Below are positions 50,646 through 62,284 of a DNA stretch of 64,000 bases, one piece after another; within the stretch, counting starts at the first letter, position 1, and each line of letters opens with the position of its first letter. Where the stretch lies: assembly GCF_000176155.1 (NCBI RefSeq), contig NZ_ACZO01000005.1:62001-126000 (forward strand), in the 5' to 3' direction. Origin of the DNA: Vibrio metschnikovii CIP 69.14. GTDB taxonomy: Bacteria; Pseudomonadota; Gammaproteobacteria; Enterobacterales; Vibrionaceae. Position numbers and translations under genes: made by a program. The notes beneath the pieces are model-generated. The model was not told where the DNA came from, searched no databases, and saw only the letters and a program-made list of their open reading frames with translations.

Positions 50646-52456
50646 TATTTTTGCTCCTCTGCGCGTTGCTCGGCGGCTTTTTCTGCGGCTGCGGCTTGAT
50701 CAGCGGCTTCACCGTAGAGGCGCGCTTTAGGTTGAGACTTAGTGATTTTCACATCGCTGTAATCAATCTTTGGTGCGCTATCCGGTTGATAAAAGGCCAA
50801 TGAGTGTTTCAGGAAGTTGATATCATCACGCTCAGTGCAGCCTTCATCAAGACGCTGGTGAGCACCACGCGATTCTTTACGTAGCATCGCTGAGTGTGCC
50901 ATGGCTTGCGCCACCTCTAAGCCATAACCGACTTCAATCGCATACAGTAGATCGGTATTAAAGACTTTACCTTTATCTTTGATGCTGATGCGCTTATAAC
51001 GCTCTTTCAGTTCAGCTAACTTATCGATGGTGGTTTGCATCAGATCTTCTTGGCGATAGATTCCACAACCCGCTTCCATGGTATGACCCATTTCGGTACG
51101 GATCGTCGCCCAGTTTTCATCGCCCTCTTGATTCATCAATGCTTGAATCCGTGCTTCAACGGCCTTGACTTGCTCGTTAATCGCCGAGTCGTTCCAGCCT
51201 TTAAAGCTTTCCGCCCGTTGCACGGCATGTTCACCAGCGACGCGGCCAAAGACAACAAATTCAGCTAATGAGTTAGAGCCTAAACGGTTGGCCCCGTGTA
51301 GACCAACGGAGGCACATTCACCCACCGCAAATAAGCCTTTAATGCGAGTTTCACACTGGCCATTGGTTTCGATACCACCCATGGTGTAATGGACCGTTGG
51401 ACGAATAGGAATAGGCTCTTTCGCTGGGTCAACGTTAACGTAGGCTTTTGATAGTTCGCAAATAAACGGTAAACGTTCTTGCAGATATTCTTCACCAAGA
51501 TGACGCAAATCAAGTAGGACAACATCACCTAATGGATGTTTAATGGTGTTGCCTTTTTGCTGTTCGTGCCAGAAGGCTTGTGACACTTTGTCACGTGGTC
51601 CAAGTTCCATGTATTTATTTTTCGGCTGACCGACAGGCGTTTCTGGCCCCATGCCGTAATCTTGTAAATAACGGTAACCATGTTTATTGACGATGATACC
51701 GCCTTCACCACGGCAGCCTTCGGTCATTAAAATACCGGTACCTGGTAGTCCGGTTGGGTGATACTGGACAAATTCCATATCACGCAGTGGCACACCATGA
51801 CGATACGCCATCGCCATGCCATCACCCGTTACAATACCGCCGTTGGTATTGCAATGGTAGACACGCCCAGCACCGCCAGTAGCGAGCACTACCGATTTTG
51901 CTTTAATAATGACCAGTTCACCTTCTGCCATATGAATGGCAATCAGGCCTTGCACTTCACCATCAACGACTAATAAATCGACCACAAAGTATTCGTCAAA
52001 ACGCTTGATTTGTGGGTATTTAATTGAAGTTTGGAAGAGAGTATGCAGCATATGAAAGCCGGTTTTGTCGGCGGCAAACCAAGTCCGTTCGACTTTCATG
52101 CCTCCAAAACGACGAACGTTGACTTCCCCATTGTCTTTACGACTCCAAGGACAACCCCATTGCTCCATTTGGATCATTTCACGGGTTGCATTAGCAACGA
52201 AATATTCGACAACATCCTGTTCACACAGCCAATCACCACCACCAACGGTATCGTTAAAGTGATTGTCTAGGCTGTCTTCTTCCTTGATAACTGCTGCGGA
52301 GCCACCTTCAGCGGCAACGGTATGGGAACGCATAGGGTAAACTTTAGAAATTAGTGCAACTTCTAAATTTGGGTTAGCTTCAGCCGCTGCAATAGCAGTA
52401 CGAAGACCAGCGCCACCAGCGCCGATGACTGCGATATCTGTGGTAATCGTTTGCAC
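50645..52456 (-). CDS. frdA: Fumarate reductase flavoprotein subunit
   Basis: 603-residue catalytic subunit reducing fumarate to succinate in anaerobic respiration. FAD-binding [10 protein letters not shown] at the N-terminus, flavinylated H45 in [10 protein letters not shown], substrate-site HPTGLPG and the active-site arginine region. The C-terminal tail is Ala/Glu-rich. First gene of frdABCD; a CRP/FNR-type palindrome lies upstream. Aspartase (aspA) and arginine/aspartate metabolism can supply fumarate. Confidence 0.97.
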   Translation of the reverse strand: MQTITTDIAVIGAGGAGLRTAIAAAEANPNLEVALISKVYPMRSHTVAAEGGSAAVIKEEDSLDNHFNDTVGGGDWLCEQDVVEYFVANATREMIQMEQWGCPWSRKDNGEVNVRRFGGMKVERTWFAADKTGFHMLHTLFQTSIKYPQIKRFDEYFVVDLLVVDGEVQGLIAIHMAEGELVIIKAKSVVLATGGAGRVYHCNTNGGIVTGDGMAMAYRHGVPLRDMEFVQYHPTGLPGTGILMTEGCRGEGGIIVNKHGYRYLQDYGMGPETPVGQPKNKYMELGPRDKVSQAFWHEQQKGNTIKHPLGDVVLLDLRHLGEEYLQERLPFICELSKAYVNVDPAKEPIPIRPTVHYTMGGIETNGQCETRIKGLFAVGECASVGLHGANRLGSNSLAEFVVFGRVAGEHAVQRAESFKGWNDSAINEQVKAVEARIQALMNQEGDENWATIRTEMGHTMEAGCGIYRQEDLMQTTIDKLAELKERYKRISIKDKGKVFNTDLLYAIEVGYGLEVAQAMAHSAMLRKESRGAHQRLDEGCTERDDINFLKHSLAFYQPDSAPKIDYSDVKITKSQPKARLYGEAADQAAAAEKAAEQRAEEQK

Positions 52457-52771
52457 AGTTATCCTCCAGTGTAGTGTATTGTGAGGCTTGGTTATCGCCT
52501 CTGATTATTATGTGGCGCGTGATGCGGCTAGAAAGATTCTTGATCCGCTCTCGCTACTCAACACTTGAACTCAAGTGCTGGCTCTAGTGTAGAAGAGCAG
52601 AGCGAAGAAAAAATTGATTCTGTTGGGTTTTTGCTTCGGTAGTGCAAGTACAAGCATACTTAATGTGCTTTGTGTGATAACGATCACGTACAGAGTGTGT
52701 GCTGTGGTTTATTTGGTTTTTTGGTTTCTCAGAGTAAAATGATGCTCTTTGTTCAATAACAGATATTTTTT
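52457..52771. other. Divergent frdA-epmA promoter region
   Basis: 315 bp without a gene. Contains a near-perfect CRP-type palindrome (52673-52688), listed separately. Confidence 0.5.
52673..52688. promoter_or_regulatory. CRP/FNR-type palindrome
   Basis: TGTGA-TAACGA-TCACG matches 9 of 10 CRP positions. Its core GTGAT-AACG-ATCAC also matches the FNR site TTGAT-N4-ATCAA at 8 of 10. It lies 85 bp upstream of epmA and about 220 bp upstream of frdA. Confidence 0.7.
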
Positions 52772-53746
52772 ATGAGTCAGCCACAGTGGATGCCGAGTGC
52801 ATCAATTGCCCAATTACAGCAGCGTGCCCGTTTATTACAGAATATCCGCCAATTTTTTGCTGAGCGTGAGGTACTAGAGGTAGATACTCCAGCCATGAGT
52901 CAGGCGACGGTAACTGACATCCATCTGCAAACCTTTCAAACTCAATTTGTTGGGCCGGATTATGCCGCAGGAAAAACCTTGTATCTGATGACCAGTCCTG
53001 AATTTCATATGAAACGCTTACTGGCGGCAGGTAGTGGCTCTATTTATCAAATCAACAAAGCATTTCGTAATGAAGAAAATGGTCGTTATCATAATCCCGA
53101 GTTCACCTTACTCGAATGGTATCGAGTCGGTTTTGATCATCATGATTTGATGGATGAGGTGGATGCTTTACTGCAGATGATACTTTCTACCGATACCGCG
53201 GAGAGAATCACTTATCAAGATGCTTTTTTGCAGGTATTAAACGTTTGTCCGCTTGAGGCTAGCCTCGTCGAGCTTAAGCAGGTGGCTGCTCAATTAGGTC
53301 TCAGTGATATCGCTGAGCCTGAGCAAGATCGTGATACTTTGTTGCAATTGCTGTTCAGCATTGGGGTTGAAGCTCATATCGGGCAACATAAACCTGTGTT
53401 TGTGTACGATTTTCCGGCTTCTCAAGCCGCGTTAGCCAAGGTAAACCGAAACGATCCACGAGTTGCAGATCGCTTTGAGGTGTATTTTAAAGGTATTGAA
53501 TTAGCGAATGGATTCCATGAACTAGACGATGCGGCTGAGCAGCGTAAGCGCTTTGAGCAAGACAACCAAAAAAGAATTGCTATGGGTCTTGTTGCGCAGC
53601 CGATCGATGAAAATTTGCTTGCGGCTTTGACCGCAGGATTACCAACTTGCGCGGGAGTCGCATTAGGTATTGATCGTTTGATTATGTTGGCTTTAGGTGA
53701 AGATCACATTGATAAGGTCACGGCTTTTCCTTTTCCTCGCGCTTAG
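52772..53746 (+). CDS. epmA: EF-P beta-lysine ligase EpmA
   Basis: 324-residue paralogue of class II lysyl-tRNA synthetase lacking the anticodon domain. It attaches beta-lysine to Lys34 of EF-P. Class II motifs: [20 protein letters not shown] (motif 2) and [15 protein letters not shown] (motif 3). Complete. Confidence 0.96.
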   Translation: MSQPQWMPSASIAQLQQRARLLQNIRQFFAEREVLEVDTPAMSQATVTDIHLQTFQTQFVGPDYAAGKTLYLMTSPEFHMKRLLAAGSGSIYQINKAFRNEENGRYHNPEFTLLEWYRVGFDHHDLMDEVDALLQMILSTDTAERITYQDAFLQVLNVCPLEASLVELKQVAAQLGLSDIAEPEQDRDTLLQLLFSIGVEAHIGQHKPVFVYDFPASQAALAKVNRNDPRVADRFEVYFKGIELANGFHELDDAAEQRKRFEQDNQKRIAMGLVAQPIDENLLAALTAGLPTCAGVALGIDRLIMLALGEDHIDKVTAFPFPRA

Positions 53747-53817
53747 CACTCGCGTCAAACTGGCAAGCCCGTTATACTCCATCACTGTTTTGAACTTCCA
53801 CTGTAAGAGCACAGGAT

Positions 53818-54252
53818 ATGCAAGAGTACATTGACTTTTTTCAACAGAACATGATCCTCTCCCTCGCATGGGTAGGGGTGTTTATCGCGTTGATCTTAAA
53901 TATTTATAAATCTTCCACCGCCGTCTATAAAGAGATCGGTGCCGCTCAGGTGACCCATTTAATGAACCGTGAAAATGGGGTTGTGGTTGATATTCGTACT
54001 AAAGATGAATATAAGCAGGGACATATTACTGACGCAGTTCACATTTTACCATCTGAGATCAAAGCGGGTAACTTCCCTGCTATTGAAAAACATAAAGCTG
54101 ACCCCATCATAGTCGTATGTAAAACAGGCCATAACTCTCGTGAAGCCGCGACACATCTAGCCAAAGCAGGATTTGAAAATGTCAGTCTGCTTAAAAATGG
54201 TTTAGTAACGTGGAGTGAAGCGAAGTTACCTTTGGTTCGTGGCAAAAAGTAA
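53818..54252 (+). CDS. yibN: Rhodanese-domain membrane protein YibN
   Basis: 144 residues: one N-terminal membrane helix (about 12-29) then a cytoplasmic rhodanese domain with active-site C101 (VVCKTGHNSREAA). Rhodanese family members transfer sulfur. Position upstream of secB is conserved; the grxC gene found between them in E. coli is absent here. Confidence 0.92.
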   Translation: MQEYIDFFQQNMILSLAWVGVFIALILNIYKSSTAVYKEIGAAQVTHLMNRENGVVVDIRTKDEYKQGHITDAVHILPSEIKAGNFPAIEKHKADPIIVVCKTGHNSREAATHLAKAGFENVSLLKNGLVTWSEAKLPLVRGKK

Positions 54253-54419
54253 TCGTTGCTGTGTCGTTTTGAGTAATGTTGCTTGCCACAAGCTGCGCTA
54301 AATGATTCGAGTTGTGATCGTTGCCATTGATTGGCAACGCCCTCTGGATGATTTATCGGTACTCGTTTAGTCTCAAGACAGTTGACTGACCACTATTTTT
54401 GATATTAAGGATTTTAATC

Positions 54420-54887
54420 ATGGCTGAAGCCGCACAACAAGAAGCACCACAACAAAATTTCGCAATTCAACGTATCTTCCTCAAAGACGTTTCATTTGAA
54501 GCACCAAACTCTCCGACGATGTTTCAAAAAGAGTGGAATCCAGATGTTAAATTAGATCTAGACACGCAAAGTCGTGAGTTGGGTGAGGGTGTCTATGAAG
54601 TCGTGCTTCGTTTGACAGTAACGGTAAAAAATGCTGAAGAAACGGCCTTCCTGTGTGAAGTTCAGCAAGCGGGTATTTTTACTGCAGAGCAAATGGAAGC
54701 GGGCCAACTGGCTCATTGTTTGGGTGCATTCTGCCCAAATATTCTTTTCCCTTATGCGCGTGAAACTATTTCGAGCTTAGTAGTTAAAGGTACTTTCCCG
54801 CAGTTAAACCTAGCGCCAGTCAACTTCGACGCTCTATTTATGAACTACCTACAACAGCAAGCTGCCGGTGAAACTGCGCAAGCTTAA
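54420..54887 (+). CDS. secB: Protein-export chaperone SecB
   Basis: 155-residue tetrameric chaperone that keeps preproteins unfolded and passes them to Sec[18 protein letters not shown] and the C-terminal [10 protein letters not shown] are typical. Start ATG 54420 with AAGGA upstream. Confidence 0.97.
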   Translation: MAEAAQQEAPQQNFAIQRIFLKDVSFEAPNSPTMFQKEWNPDVKLDLDTQSRELGEGVYEVVLRLTVTVKNAEETAFLCEVQQAGIFTAEQMEAGQLAHCLGAFCPNILFPYARETISSLVVKGTFPQLNLAPVNFDALFMNYLQQQAAGETAQA

Positions 54888-54945
54888 TTTGATTTAATGG
54901 CTGTCTATATTCCTTACTGCTTGACCTCGCTTAGGAATAGGTAGA

Positions 54946-54991
54946 AAAATGCACAGAGCCGCTCATTGAGCTAAGCGATGTGCATTTTTGT
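54946..54991 (+). terminator. Terminator after secB
   Basis: AAAAATGCACA and TGTGCATTTTT arms enclosing a second small stem; followed by GTTTTT. Confidence 0.75.
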
Positions 54992-55069
54992 TTTTAGTCT
55001 CGATCTAATAAGCGGTTACGAGCCGTTCAGGTTACCCATTCATTCATTCGCTATTCATTAGGTAAAAAA

Positions 55070-56104
55070 ATGACCGATTCGAAAGCACAGCATGTCAGTA
55101 GCAAACCGATAACCATGACCGTGATTGGTGCCGGTTCTTACGGTACTTCTCTGGCTATTTCGCTAGCACGTAATGGAGCAAATATTGTGCTATGGGGGCA
55201 TGATCCTCAGCATATGGCTCGTTTACAGTCTGATCGTGCCAACCAAGAGTTTCTTCCCGGGATTGCCTTTCCAGACAGTTTAATTATTGAATCTGATTTG
55301 TCGAAAGCGGTGCAGGCCAGCCAAGATTTACTGGTTGTCGTTCCGAGCCATGTCTTCGGGGTAGTATTACGCAGCTTACAACCTCATCTGCGTCAAGACA
55401 GTCGTCTTTGCTGGGCAACCAAAGGCCTTGAACCTGAAACGGGACGTTTATTGCAAGACGTCGCCCTCGACATTCTCGGCAGTCGTGTGCCATTAGCGGT
55501 ACTGTCTGGCCCTACCTTTGCAAAAGAGCTTGCTATGGGTATGCCAACGGCAATAGCGGTGGCTTCGCCTGATGCTCAGTTTGTTGTCGACTTGCAGGAA
55601 AAAATCCATTGCAACAAAACCTTTCGAGTGTATGCCAACCATGATTTTATCGGCATGCAACTGGGCGGTGCAGTGAAAAACGTGATTGCGATTGGTGCAG
55701 GCATGTCCGATGGGATTGGTTTTGGTGCTAATGCACGTACGGCGTTAATTACTCGAGGTTTAGCGGAGATGTCTCGTCTTGGCGCTGCCTTAGGAGCACA
55801 GCCAGAAACCTTTATGGGGATGGCAGGATTAGGCGACTTAGTATTAACGTGCACCGATAACCAGTCTCGTAATCGTCGTTTTGGTTTAGCGTTAGGTCAA
55901 GGTAAAGCGGTGGATGCTGCTCAGCAGGAGATTGGGCAAGTGGTTGAAGGTTATCGTAACACCAAGGAAGTGTCGTTATTGGCTGCACGTATGGGGGTTG
56001 AAATGCCGATTGTTGAGCAAATTTATCAGGTCTTATATCAAGGTAAAGATGCCCGTTTGGCTGCGCAAGACTTGCTCGCACGAGATAAAAAAGCTGAGCA
56101 ATGA
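55070..56104 (+). CDS. gpsA: Glycerol-3-phosphate dehydrogenase [NAD(P)+]
   Basis: 344-residue enzyme reducing dihydroxyacetone phosphate to glycerol-3-phosphate for phospholipid synthesis. N-terminal nucleotide motif [24 protein letters not shown], catalytic lysine in [13 protein letters not shown], and GLGDLVLTC. Weak ribosome site. Conserved secB-gpsA-cysE order. Confidence 0.97.
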   Translation: MTDSKAQHVSSKPITMTVIGAGSYGTSLAISLARNGANIVLWGHDPQHMARLQSDRANQEFLPGIAFPDSLIIESDLSKAVQASQDLLVVVPSHVFGVVLRSLQPHLRQDSRLCWATKGLEPETGRLLQDVALDILGSRVPLAVLSGPTFAKELAMGMPTAIAVASPDAQFVVDLQEKIHCNKTFRVYANHDFIGMQLGGAVKNVIAIGAGMSDGIGFGANARTALITRGLAEMSRLGAALGAQPETFMGMAGLGDLVLTCTDNQSRNRRFGLALGQGKAVDAAQQEIGQVVEGYRNTKEVSLLAARMGVEMPIVEQIYQVLYQGKDARLAAQDLLARDKKAEQ

Positions 56105-56241
56105 TCGAGACTGCTGATGTGATCAGTAATCGATAACGGTTGAATTTCCAATACCTGATAGATACTGTGGAAGGATAGTGCTATCGCGACCCGTCTGGAG
56201 GATGAGCGTGATGAGGCTAACTCAGTGAAAGGCAAAATAAA

Positions 56242-57063
56242 ATGAAGCAGTGCGCACAGAAAAAAGTTTGGCAAACCATCATCCAAGAAGCACGTGAACA
56301 ATCGGAGCAAGAGCCGATGTTGGCGAGTTTCTATCACGCGACGATCATTAAGCATGACAGTTTATCGGCGGCATTAAGCTATATTTTAGCCAATAAACTC
56401 AATACGGCTTCTATGCCGGCCATGGCGGTGCGTGAAGTAGTAGAGGAAGCTTTGGCTGCTGATCCGACGATTAGTGAGTTTGCTGCGTGTGATATTTGTG
56501 CGACCGTTAATCGCGATCCTGCCGTATCGATGTACTCGATGCCGTTATTGTATCTCAAAGGTTATCATGCGCTACAGGGTTATCGCGTCGCCAACTGGCT
56601 TTGGAAGCAAGGGCGCATTGCACTGGCGACTTATCTACAAAATCAAATCTCAGTGGCTTGTCAGGTGGACATTCATCCTGCTGCAACTATTGGCTGTGGC
56701 ATCATGCTTGACCATGCAACTGGGATTGTGATTGGTGAAACCGCCGTGGTTGAAAATGACGTCTCCATTTTACAAGATGTGACGTTAGGTGGTACTGGTA
56801 AAGAGTGTGGTGATCGTCATCCAAAAATTCGCGAAGGGGTGATGATTGGTGCAGGGGCCAAGATCCTTGGCAATATTGAGGTCGGTGAAGGCGCGAAAAT
56901 TGGCTCGTGTTCAGTGGTATTGCAGCCGGTACCGCCTCATACCACCGTTGCTGGAGTGCCAGCGCGTATTGTCGGTCGTCCGAAAACCGATAAGCCCTCA
57001 TTAGATATGGACCAGCAATTTAATGGTCGCTCACAAACTTTTATTGGTGGTGATGGTATTTGA
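56242..57063 (+). CDS. cysE: Serine O-acetyltransferase
   Basis: 273-residue CysE, first step of cysteine synthesis. N-terminal helical domain, then a left-handed beta-helix of hexapeptide repeats (DIHPAATIGCGIMLDHATG ... GAKILGNIEVGEGAKIGSCSV given only in part) with the catalytic His in LDHATG. The C-terminal tail ends in Ile, the residue that plugs cysteine synthase. Follows gpsA. Confidence 0.97.
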   Translation: MKQCAQKKVWQTIIQEAREQSEQEPMLASFYHATIIKHDSLSAALSYILANKLNTASMPAMAVREVVEEALAADPTISEFAACDICATVNRDPAVSMYSMPLLYLKGYHALQGYRVANWLWKQGRIALATYLQNQISVACQVDIHPAATIGCGIMLDHATGIVIGETAVVENDVSILQDVTLGGTGKECGDRHPKIREGVMIGAGAKILGNIEVGEGAKIGSCSVVLQPVPPHTTVAGVPARIVGRPKTDKPSLDMDQQFNGRSQTFIGGDGI

Positions 57064-57126
57064 CCGGCTATCTCCCTTAGCTGCCCTGACCACTTTGAGT
57101 GGCGGTTAGGAAGGGAAGCAAACCAA

Positions 57127-57157
57127 CAAAAAAAGAGGATGCTCAGCATCCTCTTTT
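57127..57157. terminator. Bidirectional terminator cysE/aphA
   Basis: AAAAAGAGGATGC and GCATCCTCTTTTT arms between convergent genes. Confidence 0.9.
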
Positions 57158-57171
57158 TCATGTGGAGTCAA

Positions 57172-57711
57172 TCAAGCCATCGCATTGAGTTCAGCGAGCG
57201 TCTCTTCTGCCCATTCGATCCATGCTTGACGGGTAAGTAAATTGCGGCGTAAGGTCAGGCGTTCTAAGCGCTGCTGTTTATCCATCATCGCAGGATTGGC
57301 ATAGTATGCAGACTCGATGTCTTGATAGTGGCTAACAAGTTTACGAGATTCTTCAATTAATCCAATTAATTGGAGACGGTAAGGTTCAGCGGATTGTACT
57401 GAACACGCCATGAGCTTCGCACTGAACTCGTCTCTAACGGTTGGATGCGCAGTTGGTTGGTCAAACCATTCGCCTAAAGCGCGGCGGCCGGCTTCCGTTA
57501 TTGAGTAAACTTTACGATCAGGCTTGCCATCTTGAGGCTCTAGTACACAAGTCACTAACCCTTGCTGCCCCATTTTGTTCAGTTCACGATAAACTTGTTG
57601 ATGACTTGCCTTCCAAAAATAGCCAATACTGGCTGAAAATTCCTTAGTGATATCGTATCCAGTAGCGTCACGAGTACTAAGAACGGTGAGAATAACGTGT
57701 GGTAATGACAT
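57172..57711 (-). CDS. aphA: PadR-family regulator AphA
   Basis: 179-residue winged-helix regulator, the low-cell-density master regulator of quorum sensing in vibrios and activator of virulence genes in V. cholerae. Recognised by MSLPHVILTVLSTRDATGYD, WKASHQQVYRELNKMG and the C-terminal RRNLLTRQAWIEWAEE. The start is ATG 57711 with GGATTAAAG upstream. The frame stays open for 30 more codons to an ATG at 57801, without a ribosome site. Placement between cysE and ppc is the Vibrio arrangement. Confidence 0.95.
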   Translation of the reverse strand: MSLPHVILTVLSTRDATGYDITKEFSASIGYFWKASHQQVYRELNKMGQQGLVTCVLEPQDGKPDRKVYSITEAGRRALGEWFDQPTAHPTVRDEFSAKLMACSVQSAEPYRLQLIGLIEESRKLVSHYQDIESAYYANPAMMDKQQRLERLTLRRNLLTRQAWIEWAEETLAELNAMA

Positions 57712-58008
57712 GTCTTTAATCCAAATGGTGAGTAACTTCGTAATCGACTGAACCATCTTATGTACTTCTATCGGTACATTGGGATATGAGGTATCAGTCA
57801 TGCAGCATCGAGTGCTGTCTCTGTCACCTTAAAAAGCCTTCTATCACCTAGGATTATGATGTTGTATTGATTGGACTGTGATTTGAAATAGTTATTAGGG
57901 CATCACAGGGTTTAGCATTATATCTAAATAATAAGCATAAAGTAGAATAAAAACAGTTTTTCGAATAAAAAAGTTGATAATTTTCTCAAAAATCGCGACA
58001 AGGCGTAG
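57712..58008 (-). promoter_or_regulatory. aphA leader and promoter region
   Basis: About 300 bp. In vibrios aphA has a long leader targeted by Qrr small RNAs and a promoter bound by LuxR/HapR and AphA. I cannot place these sites with confidence. A small hairpin CAGCA/TGCTG lies at 57803-57817, and the far part is AT-rich. Confidence 0.4.
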
Positions 58009-58034
58009 AAAAGGCCATCTAAAGATGGCCTTTT
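58009..58034 (-). terminator. Terminator after ppc
   Basis: 12-bp stem AAAAGGCCATCT / AGATGGCCTTTT with a 2-base centre; T-rich on the minus strand exit. Confidence 0.85.
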
Positions 58035-58065
58035 GGTCTCTGTCTAGAGTTTTATTCTGATTTTG

Positions 58066-60699
58066 CTAACCTGTATTGCGCATTCCGGCTGCAATGCCAG
58101 CAATAGTGACCATTAACGCTTCCTCTAACTCGGGATCCGCCTCGGTAGATTGACGAGTCCGATACAACAATTCAGCCTGCAGCATGTTCAATGGCTCAAC
58201 ATAGATGTTACGCAGACGAATCGACTCATGACCCCACGGATCGCTTTGCATCAGGTTCTCATTGTTTTCAACATTAAGTACCGCTTTGATGTCTTTTTGG
58301 AGCTGGTCTCGCAAGCGGTCACCCAATGGACGTAATGTTGGCTCGACCAAACGTTGGTCATAGTAACGAGAGACATCAAGGTTACATTTTGTGTATACCA
58401 TCTCTAACATACCTAAGCGAGTAGAGAAGAATGGCCACTCACGACACATCTCCTCAAGCAGAGCTTGATGGCCTTTATCAACCGAGTATTGAATCGCTTC
58501 CCCAGCACCGAGCCACGCTGGGAGTACCAAACGGTTTTGACTCCATGAGAAGATCCAAGGGATCGCTCGTAGGCTCTCCACACCACCTTGCGGATTACGT
58601 TTGGCTGGGCGTGAGCCAAGCGGCAGTTTACCTAACTCAAGTTCAGGGGTTGCTTGACGGAAGTAAGGGACAAAATCCGGTTCGCCACGAACAATAGCTC
58701 GATACGCTTCACAAGAGACTTGTGAGAGGACTTCCATTAAGTCGCGCCACTCTTGTTTGGGTTCTGGTGGTGGTAATAGATTCGCTTCTAAAATAGCGCT
58801 CGCGTAAAGATGTAAGCTGTTGATCGCAACTTCGGGCAAGCCAAGTTTAAAACGAATCATTTCCCCTTGTTCGGTGACTCGTAATCCGGCTTTTAAACTC
58901 TTCGGTGGTTGAGACAACAGCGCAGCATGCGCTGGCGCACCGCCACGACCAATCGAGCCACCACGGCCATGGAATAACGTCAGATCAATGCTCTCTTCTT
59001 CACACACCTTGACCAAGTCTTCCATGGCCCGATATTGAGCCCATCCGGCGGCCATCACCCCTGCATCTTTCGCGGAATCAGAATAGCCAATCATCACCAT
59101 TTGTTGGTTTTGAATGAAGCCACGATAGAGATCGATAGCGAGTAGCTGTTTAATCACGCTTTCGGCATTATTGAGATCGTCGAGCGTTTCAAACAACGGG
59201 CAGACACTCATGCGGTAAGGGCAGCCAGACTCTTTTAATAATAGATGAACAGCCAAGACATCAGAGGCGGTATGAGCCATAGAAATCACATAAGCACCAA
59301 AAGCATCTTGCGGTTGGGCGGCAATGATTTTGCACGTTTCTAAAACCTCTTTGACCGATTCAGACGGCTGCCAATCTAGCGGAAGTAGCGGACGTTTAGA
59401 GCTCAGCTCATTGGTTAAAAAAGCCAGTTTGTCTTGTTCGCTCCACTGATTGTAATCGCCAATCCCTAGATAGCGTGTCAGTTCGGATAATGCCTCAGCG
59501 TGGCGGCTACTTTCTTGACGAATATCGAGACGAACCAAGTGGACGCCAAAGGCTTTGACTCGGCGCAGAGCATCGAGCAGTGATCCATCGGCAATGACTC
59601 CCATGCCACATTCATGCAGTGATTGATAGCACGCGTATAATGGGTCCCATAACTGACTTTCGGTCCTTAAAGGCGCTTTAACCGCCAATTTTTGGCCATG
59701 TAACTTACTGTCGAGAATATCCAGTGTGTCTTGCAATAAGTGACGTACACCTTTGAGGACCGCGCGATAAGGTTCGTGCTCTTCTTCACCCGCTAAAGCG
59801 CGGAGTGCATCGGTACACTTAGTCATTGATAATTCGCTGATCAATTCATTAATGTCAGCTAAGTATAAATCGGCGGCTTTCCAGCGTGAGAGGAGTAAAA
59901 CTTCACGTGTGACACTATGGGTCACAAAGGGGTTGCCGTCGCGATCTCCACCCATCCAAGACGAAAAATGCACGGGACGTGCGTCAATCGGTAACCCTTC
60001 ACCAAGGTTAGCTTTAATATTGTCGTTTAGCTCACGTAAAAATTCTGGAACGGCTTGCCAGAGTGAGTTTTCGACCACCGCAAAGCCCCATTTCGCTTCA
60101 TCGAGTGGTGTTGGACGTTGTTTACGAATGACGTCAGAGTGCCAGCCTTGAGCAATTAATTGCTCTAAACGACGTTCAGTTTTTTGACGTTCTTTAGAAG
60201 ACAGATCGCTCAGCTCAAGATTCGATAAACATTGGTTAATTTTGACCAAATTATTGATCATGGTACGACGAGTAATCTCCGTCGGATGGGCGGTAAGAAC
60301 TAATTCAATGTTTAAATCACGAACGGCTTGGATTGCATCAAATTGGCTGATTTTTTTATCGGCCAATTTTGCGAACAAGCTTTGCAGCGCATTGGCTTCA
60401 CCAAGATGGTCTTCGCTATGCCGAGAAATGGTATGATATTGGTCCGCGATATTGGTTAAGTTGAGAAATTGGTTAAAGGCGCGCGCGACCGGAGTCAGTT
60501 GATCATTATTGAGGTGTTTGATTTCTTCGATGAGTTTTTCTCGATCGGCTTGGTTACCGGCTCGAGCTGATTTAGAAAGTTGTCGGATGGTTTCGACTTT
60601 TGCCAAAATAACGTCGCCGTCAGCGGCTTGGATGGTTTGCCCTAATAATCGACCTAGCATGCTCACGTTACTTTTTAGAGCGGCGTATTTTTCATTCAT
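58066..60699 (-). CDS. ppc: Phosphoenolpyruvate carboxylase
   Basis: 877-residue enzyme forming oxaloacetate from PEP and bicarbonate. Catalytic H138 is in [22 protein letters not shown] and [11 protein letters not shown] active-site loops and the C-terminal MRNTG are intact. The start is ATG 60699 with AGGA upstream. It supplies oxaloacetate to the reductive branch ending at fumarate reductase. Single gene. Confidence 0.97.
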   Translation of the reverse strand: MNEKYAALKSNVSMLGRLLGQTIQAADGDVILAKVETIRQLSKSARAGNQADREKLIEEIKHLNNDQLTPVARAFNQFLNLTNIADQYHTISRHSEDHLGEANALQSLFAKLADKKISQFDAIQAVRDLNIELVLTAHPTEITRRTMINNLVKINQCLSNLELSDLSSKERQKTERRLEQLIAQGWHSDVIRKQRPTPLDEAKWGFAVVENSLWQAVPEFLRELNDNIKANLGEGLPIDARPVHFSSWMGGDRDGNPFVTHSVTREVLLLSRWKAADLYLADINELISELSMTKCTDALRALAGEEEHEPYRAVLKGVRHLLQDTLDILDSKLHGQKLAVKAPLRTESQLWDPLYACYQSLHECGMGVIADGSLLDALRRVKAFGVHLVRLDIRQESSRHAEALSELTRYLGIGDYNQWSEQDKLAFLTNELSSKRPLLPLDWQPSESVKEVLETCKIIAAQPQDAFGAYVISMAHTASDVLAVHLLLKESGCPYRMSVCPLFETLDDLNNAESVIKQLLAIDLYRGFIQNQQMVMIGYSDSAKDAGVMAAGWAQYRAMEDLVKVCEEESIDLTLFHGRGGSIGRGGAPAHAALLSQPPKSLKAGLRVTEQGEMIRFKLGLPEVAINSLHLYASAILEANLLPPPEPKQEWRDLMEVLSQVSCEAYRAIVRGEPDFVPYFRQATPELELGKLPLGSRPAKRNPQGGVESLRAIPWIFSWSQNRLVLPAWLGAGEAIQYSVDKGHQALLEEMCREWPFFSTRLGMLEMVYTKCNLDVSRYYDQRLVEPTLRPLGDRLRDQLQKDIKAVLNVENNENLMQSDPWGHESIRLRNIYVEPLNMLQAELLYRTRQSTEADPELEEALMVTIAGIAAGMRNTG

Positions 60700-60987
60700 T
60701 ATCATCCTGCCTTGTAAAAAAATTACATCCAATGTCATCTATTTAATTACACAATCTAGCGAAGTTTGTCTAGTGGAGTCAAACAAAGCATACAAAGATT
60801 CCATTTATGTCAGGCTGCGTTTTGTTAGAGAAATGGTGGCAAAATAACTTATTTTGTTGAAATTTTCTTACAATTGATTGAAACCATTAGCATGGTTATG
60901 CCGGCATCATCAATGTGAAACCTTGATGAGATGTTGCGCCGCTCTCGCTATCAACACCATCCAACGAGCGGCGCGGGGGAAATGGGA

Positions 60988-62130
60988 TTACTCAGTAAAG
61001 CAGTATTTATTGATGGCTTGAGAAAGAATATTGACGGTCGGTTCGATAAAATCGAAGGATAAATATTCATCGGGTTGATGCGCTTGATCGATGGAGCCGG
61101 GACCGAGAACTAAGGTTGGACACAACTGCTGTAGAAACGGAGCTTCAGTGCAATAGTTGACCGTTTGCGAGGGTTGTCCACACAGTTCACTCACGCCAAG
61201 GATAAACGGGTGATCGTGCTGACATTCATAACCAGGGATGGGTTCATGCAATGCTTCAATCGCAATACGGCCAGGCCATTTGTCTTGAACGTCTTTGAGT
61301 GCACCGCGCAGTAGGTTATCGAGTCCATCTAAGCTAATTCCCGGTAAAGGCCGGACATCATAATGCAGCTCACAGCAGCCACAGATACGGTTTGGACTAT
61401 CGCCGCCATGAATATGGCCGAGATTGAGGGTCGGGCTTGGAATCTCGAAGCCAGGATGGTGATACTCTTTAATCAGTCGGTCACGCAGTTGCATCAGGGC
61501 AAACATGACTTCGTACATAATCTCAATCGCATTAACACCCAGCGCAGGATTGGATGAATGACCAGACTGCCCTGTAACGCGAATGGCATTGGCGACGTGG
61601 CCTTTATGTCCACGAACTGGCACTAAGCTGGTCGGTTCACCAATAATGCAGTAATCGGGTTGAAAAGGTGCGTTAGCCGTAAAATGTCTGGCACCCAGCA
61701 TGGTCGTCTCTTCATCACAGGTCGCTAAGACATACAGGGGTTTATTTTGCTTACTCCAATCGATATTTTTTACTGCTTGATAAATGAAAGCAAAAAATCC
61801 CTTCATATCGGCGGTCCCTAAGCCGTAGAAACGATCGTTCGCTTGAGTTAAAGCATGAGGTTCAAAATTCCAGCGACCTTGATCAAAAGGCACCGTATCA
61901 CTATGCCCAGCCAAGAGTAGTCCGCCTTCTCCCGCGCCTTTTTTAGCGATTAAATTATGTTTGCCTGGCGCAACCACTTCCACTTGAGTGGTAAAGCCGA
62001 GTGCTTCAAACCATTCGGCTAATTTAGCAATCACCTCACTGTTGCCGTGATCCCATGTCGGGTCAGTGGAGCTAATGGAAGGCGTGGAAATCAGGCCCGA
62101 ATAGACCTCCAAGAAACTGGGTAATTGCAT
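60988..62130 (-). CDS. argE: Acetylornithine deacetylase
   Basis: 380-residue M20-family zinc hydrolase making ornithine from N-acetylornithine. Metal ligands in GHSDTVP (H76), GTADMKG and [10 protein letters not shown], with the lid dimerisation domain between. Divergent from argCB. Confidence 0.95.
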   Translation of the reverse strand: MQLPSFLEVYSGLISTPSISSTDPTWDHGNSEVIAKLAEWFEALGFTTQVEVVAPGKHNLIAKKGAGEGGLLLAGHSDTVPFDQGRWNFEPHALTQANDRFYGLGTADMKGFFAFIYQAVKNIDWSKQNKPLYVLATCDEETTMLGARHFTANAPFQPDYCIIGEPTSLVPVRGHKGHVANAIRVTGQSGHSSNPALGVNAIEIMYEVMFALMQLRDRLIKEYHHPGFEIPSPTLNLGHIHGGDSPNRICGCCELHYDVRPLPGISLDGLDNLLRGALKDVQDKWPGRIAIEALHEPIPGYECQHDHPFILGVSELCGQPSQTVNYCTEAPFLQQLCPTLVLGPGSIDQAHQPDEYLSFDFIEPTVNILSQAINKYCFTE

Positions 62131-62198
62131 ATTATCTTTGCTCCTACTATTGACAGAGTATCGCTGAAAATGTAAAACACATATTAAATCACTTTTTA

Positions 62199-62212
62199 TG
62201 AATAAAAAACCA
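62199..62212. promoter_or_regulatory. Candidate ARG box between argE and argC
   Basis: TGAATAAAAAACCA matches 8 of 10 fixed positions of the ARG box with a perfect left half. Located 69 bp upstream of argE and 73 bp upstream of argC. Confidence 0.4.
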
Positions 62213-62284
62213 GTTAAAACCCATTTTTTGTAAATTAAAAATCAGTTTTAACTTGGCTTTCACTCCGCTTTGGGATGGGTATTA

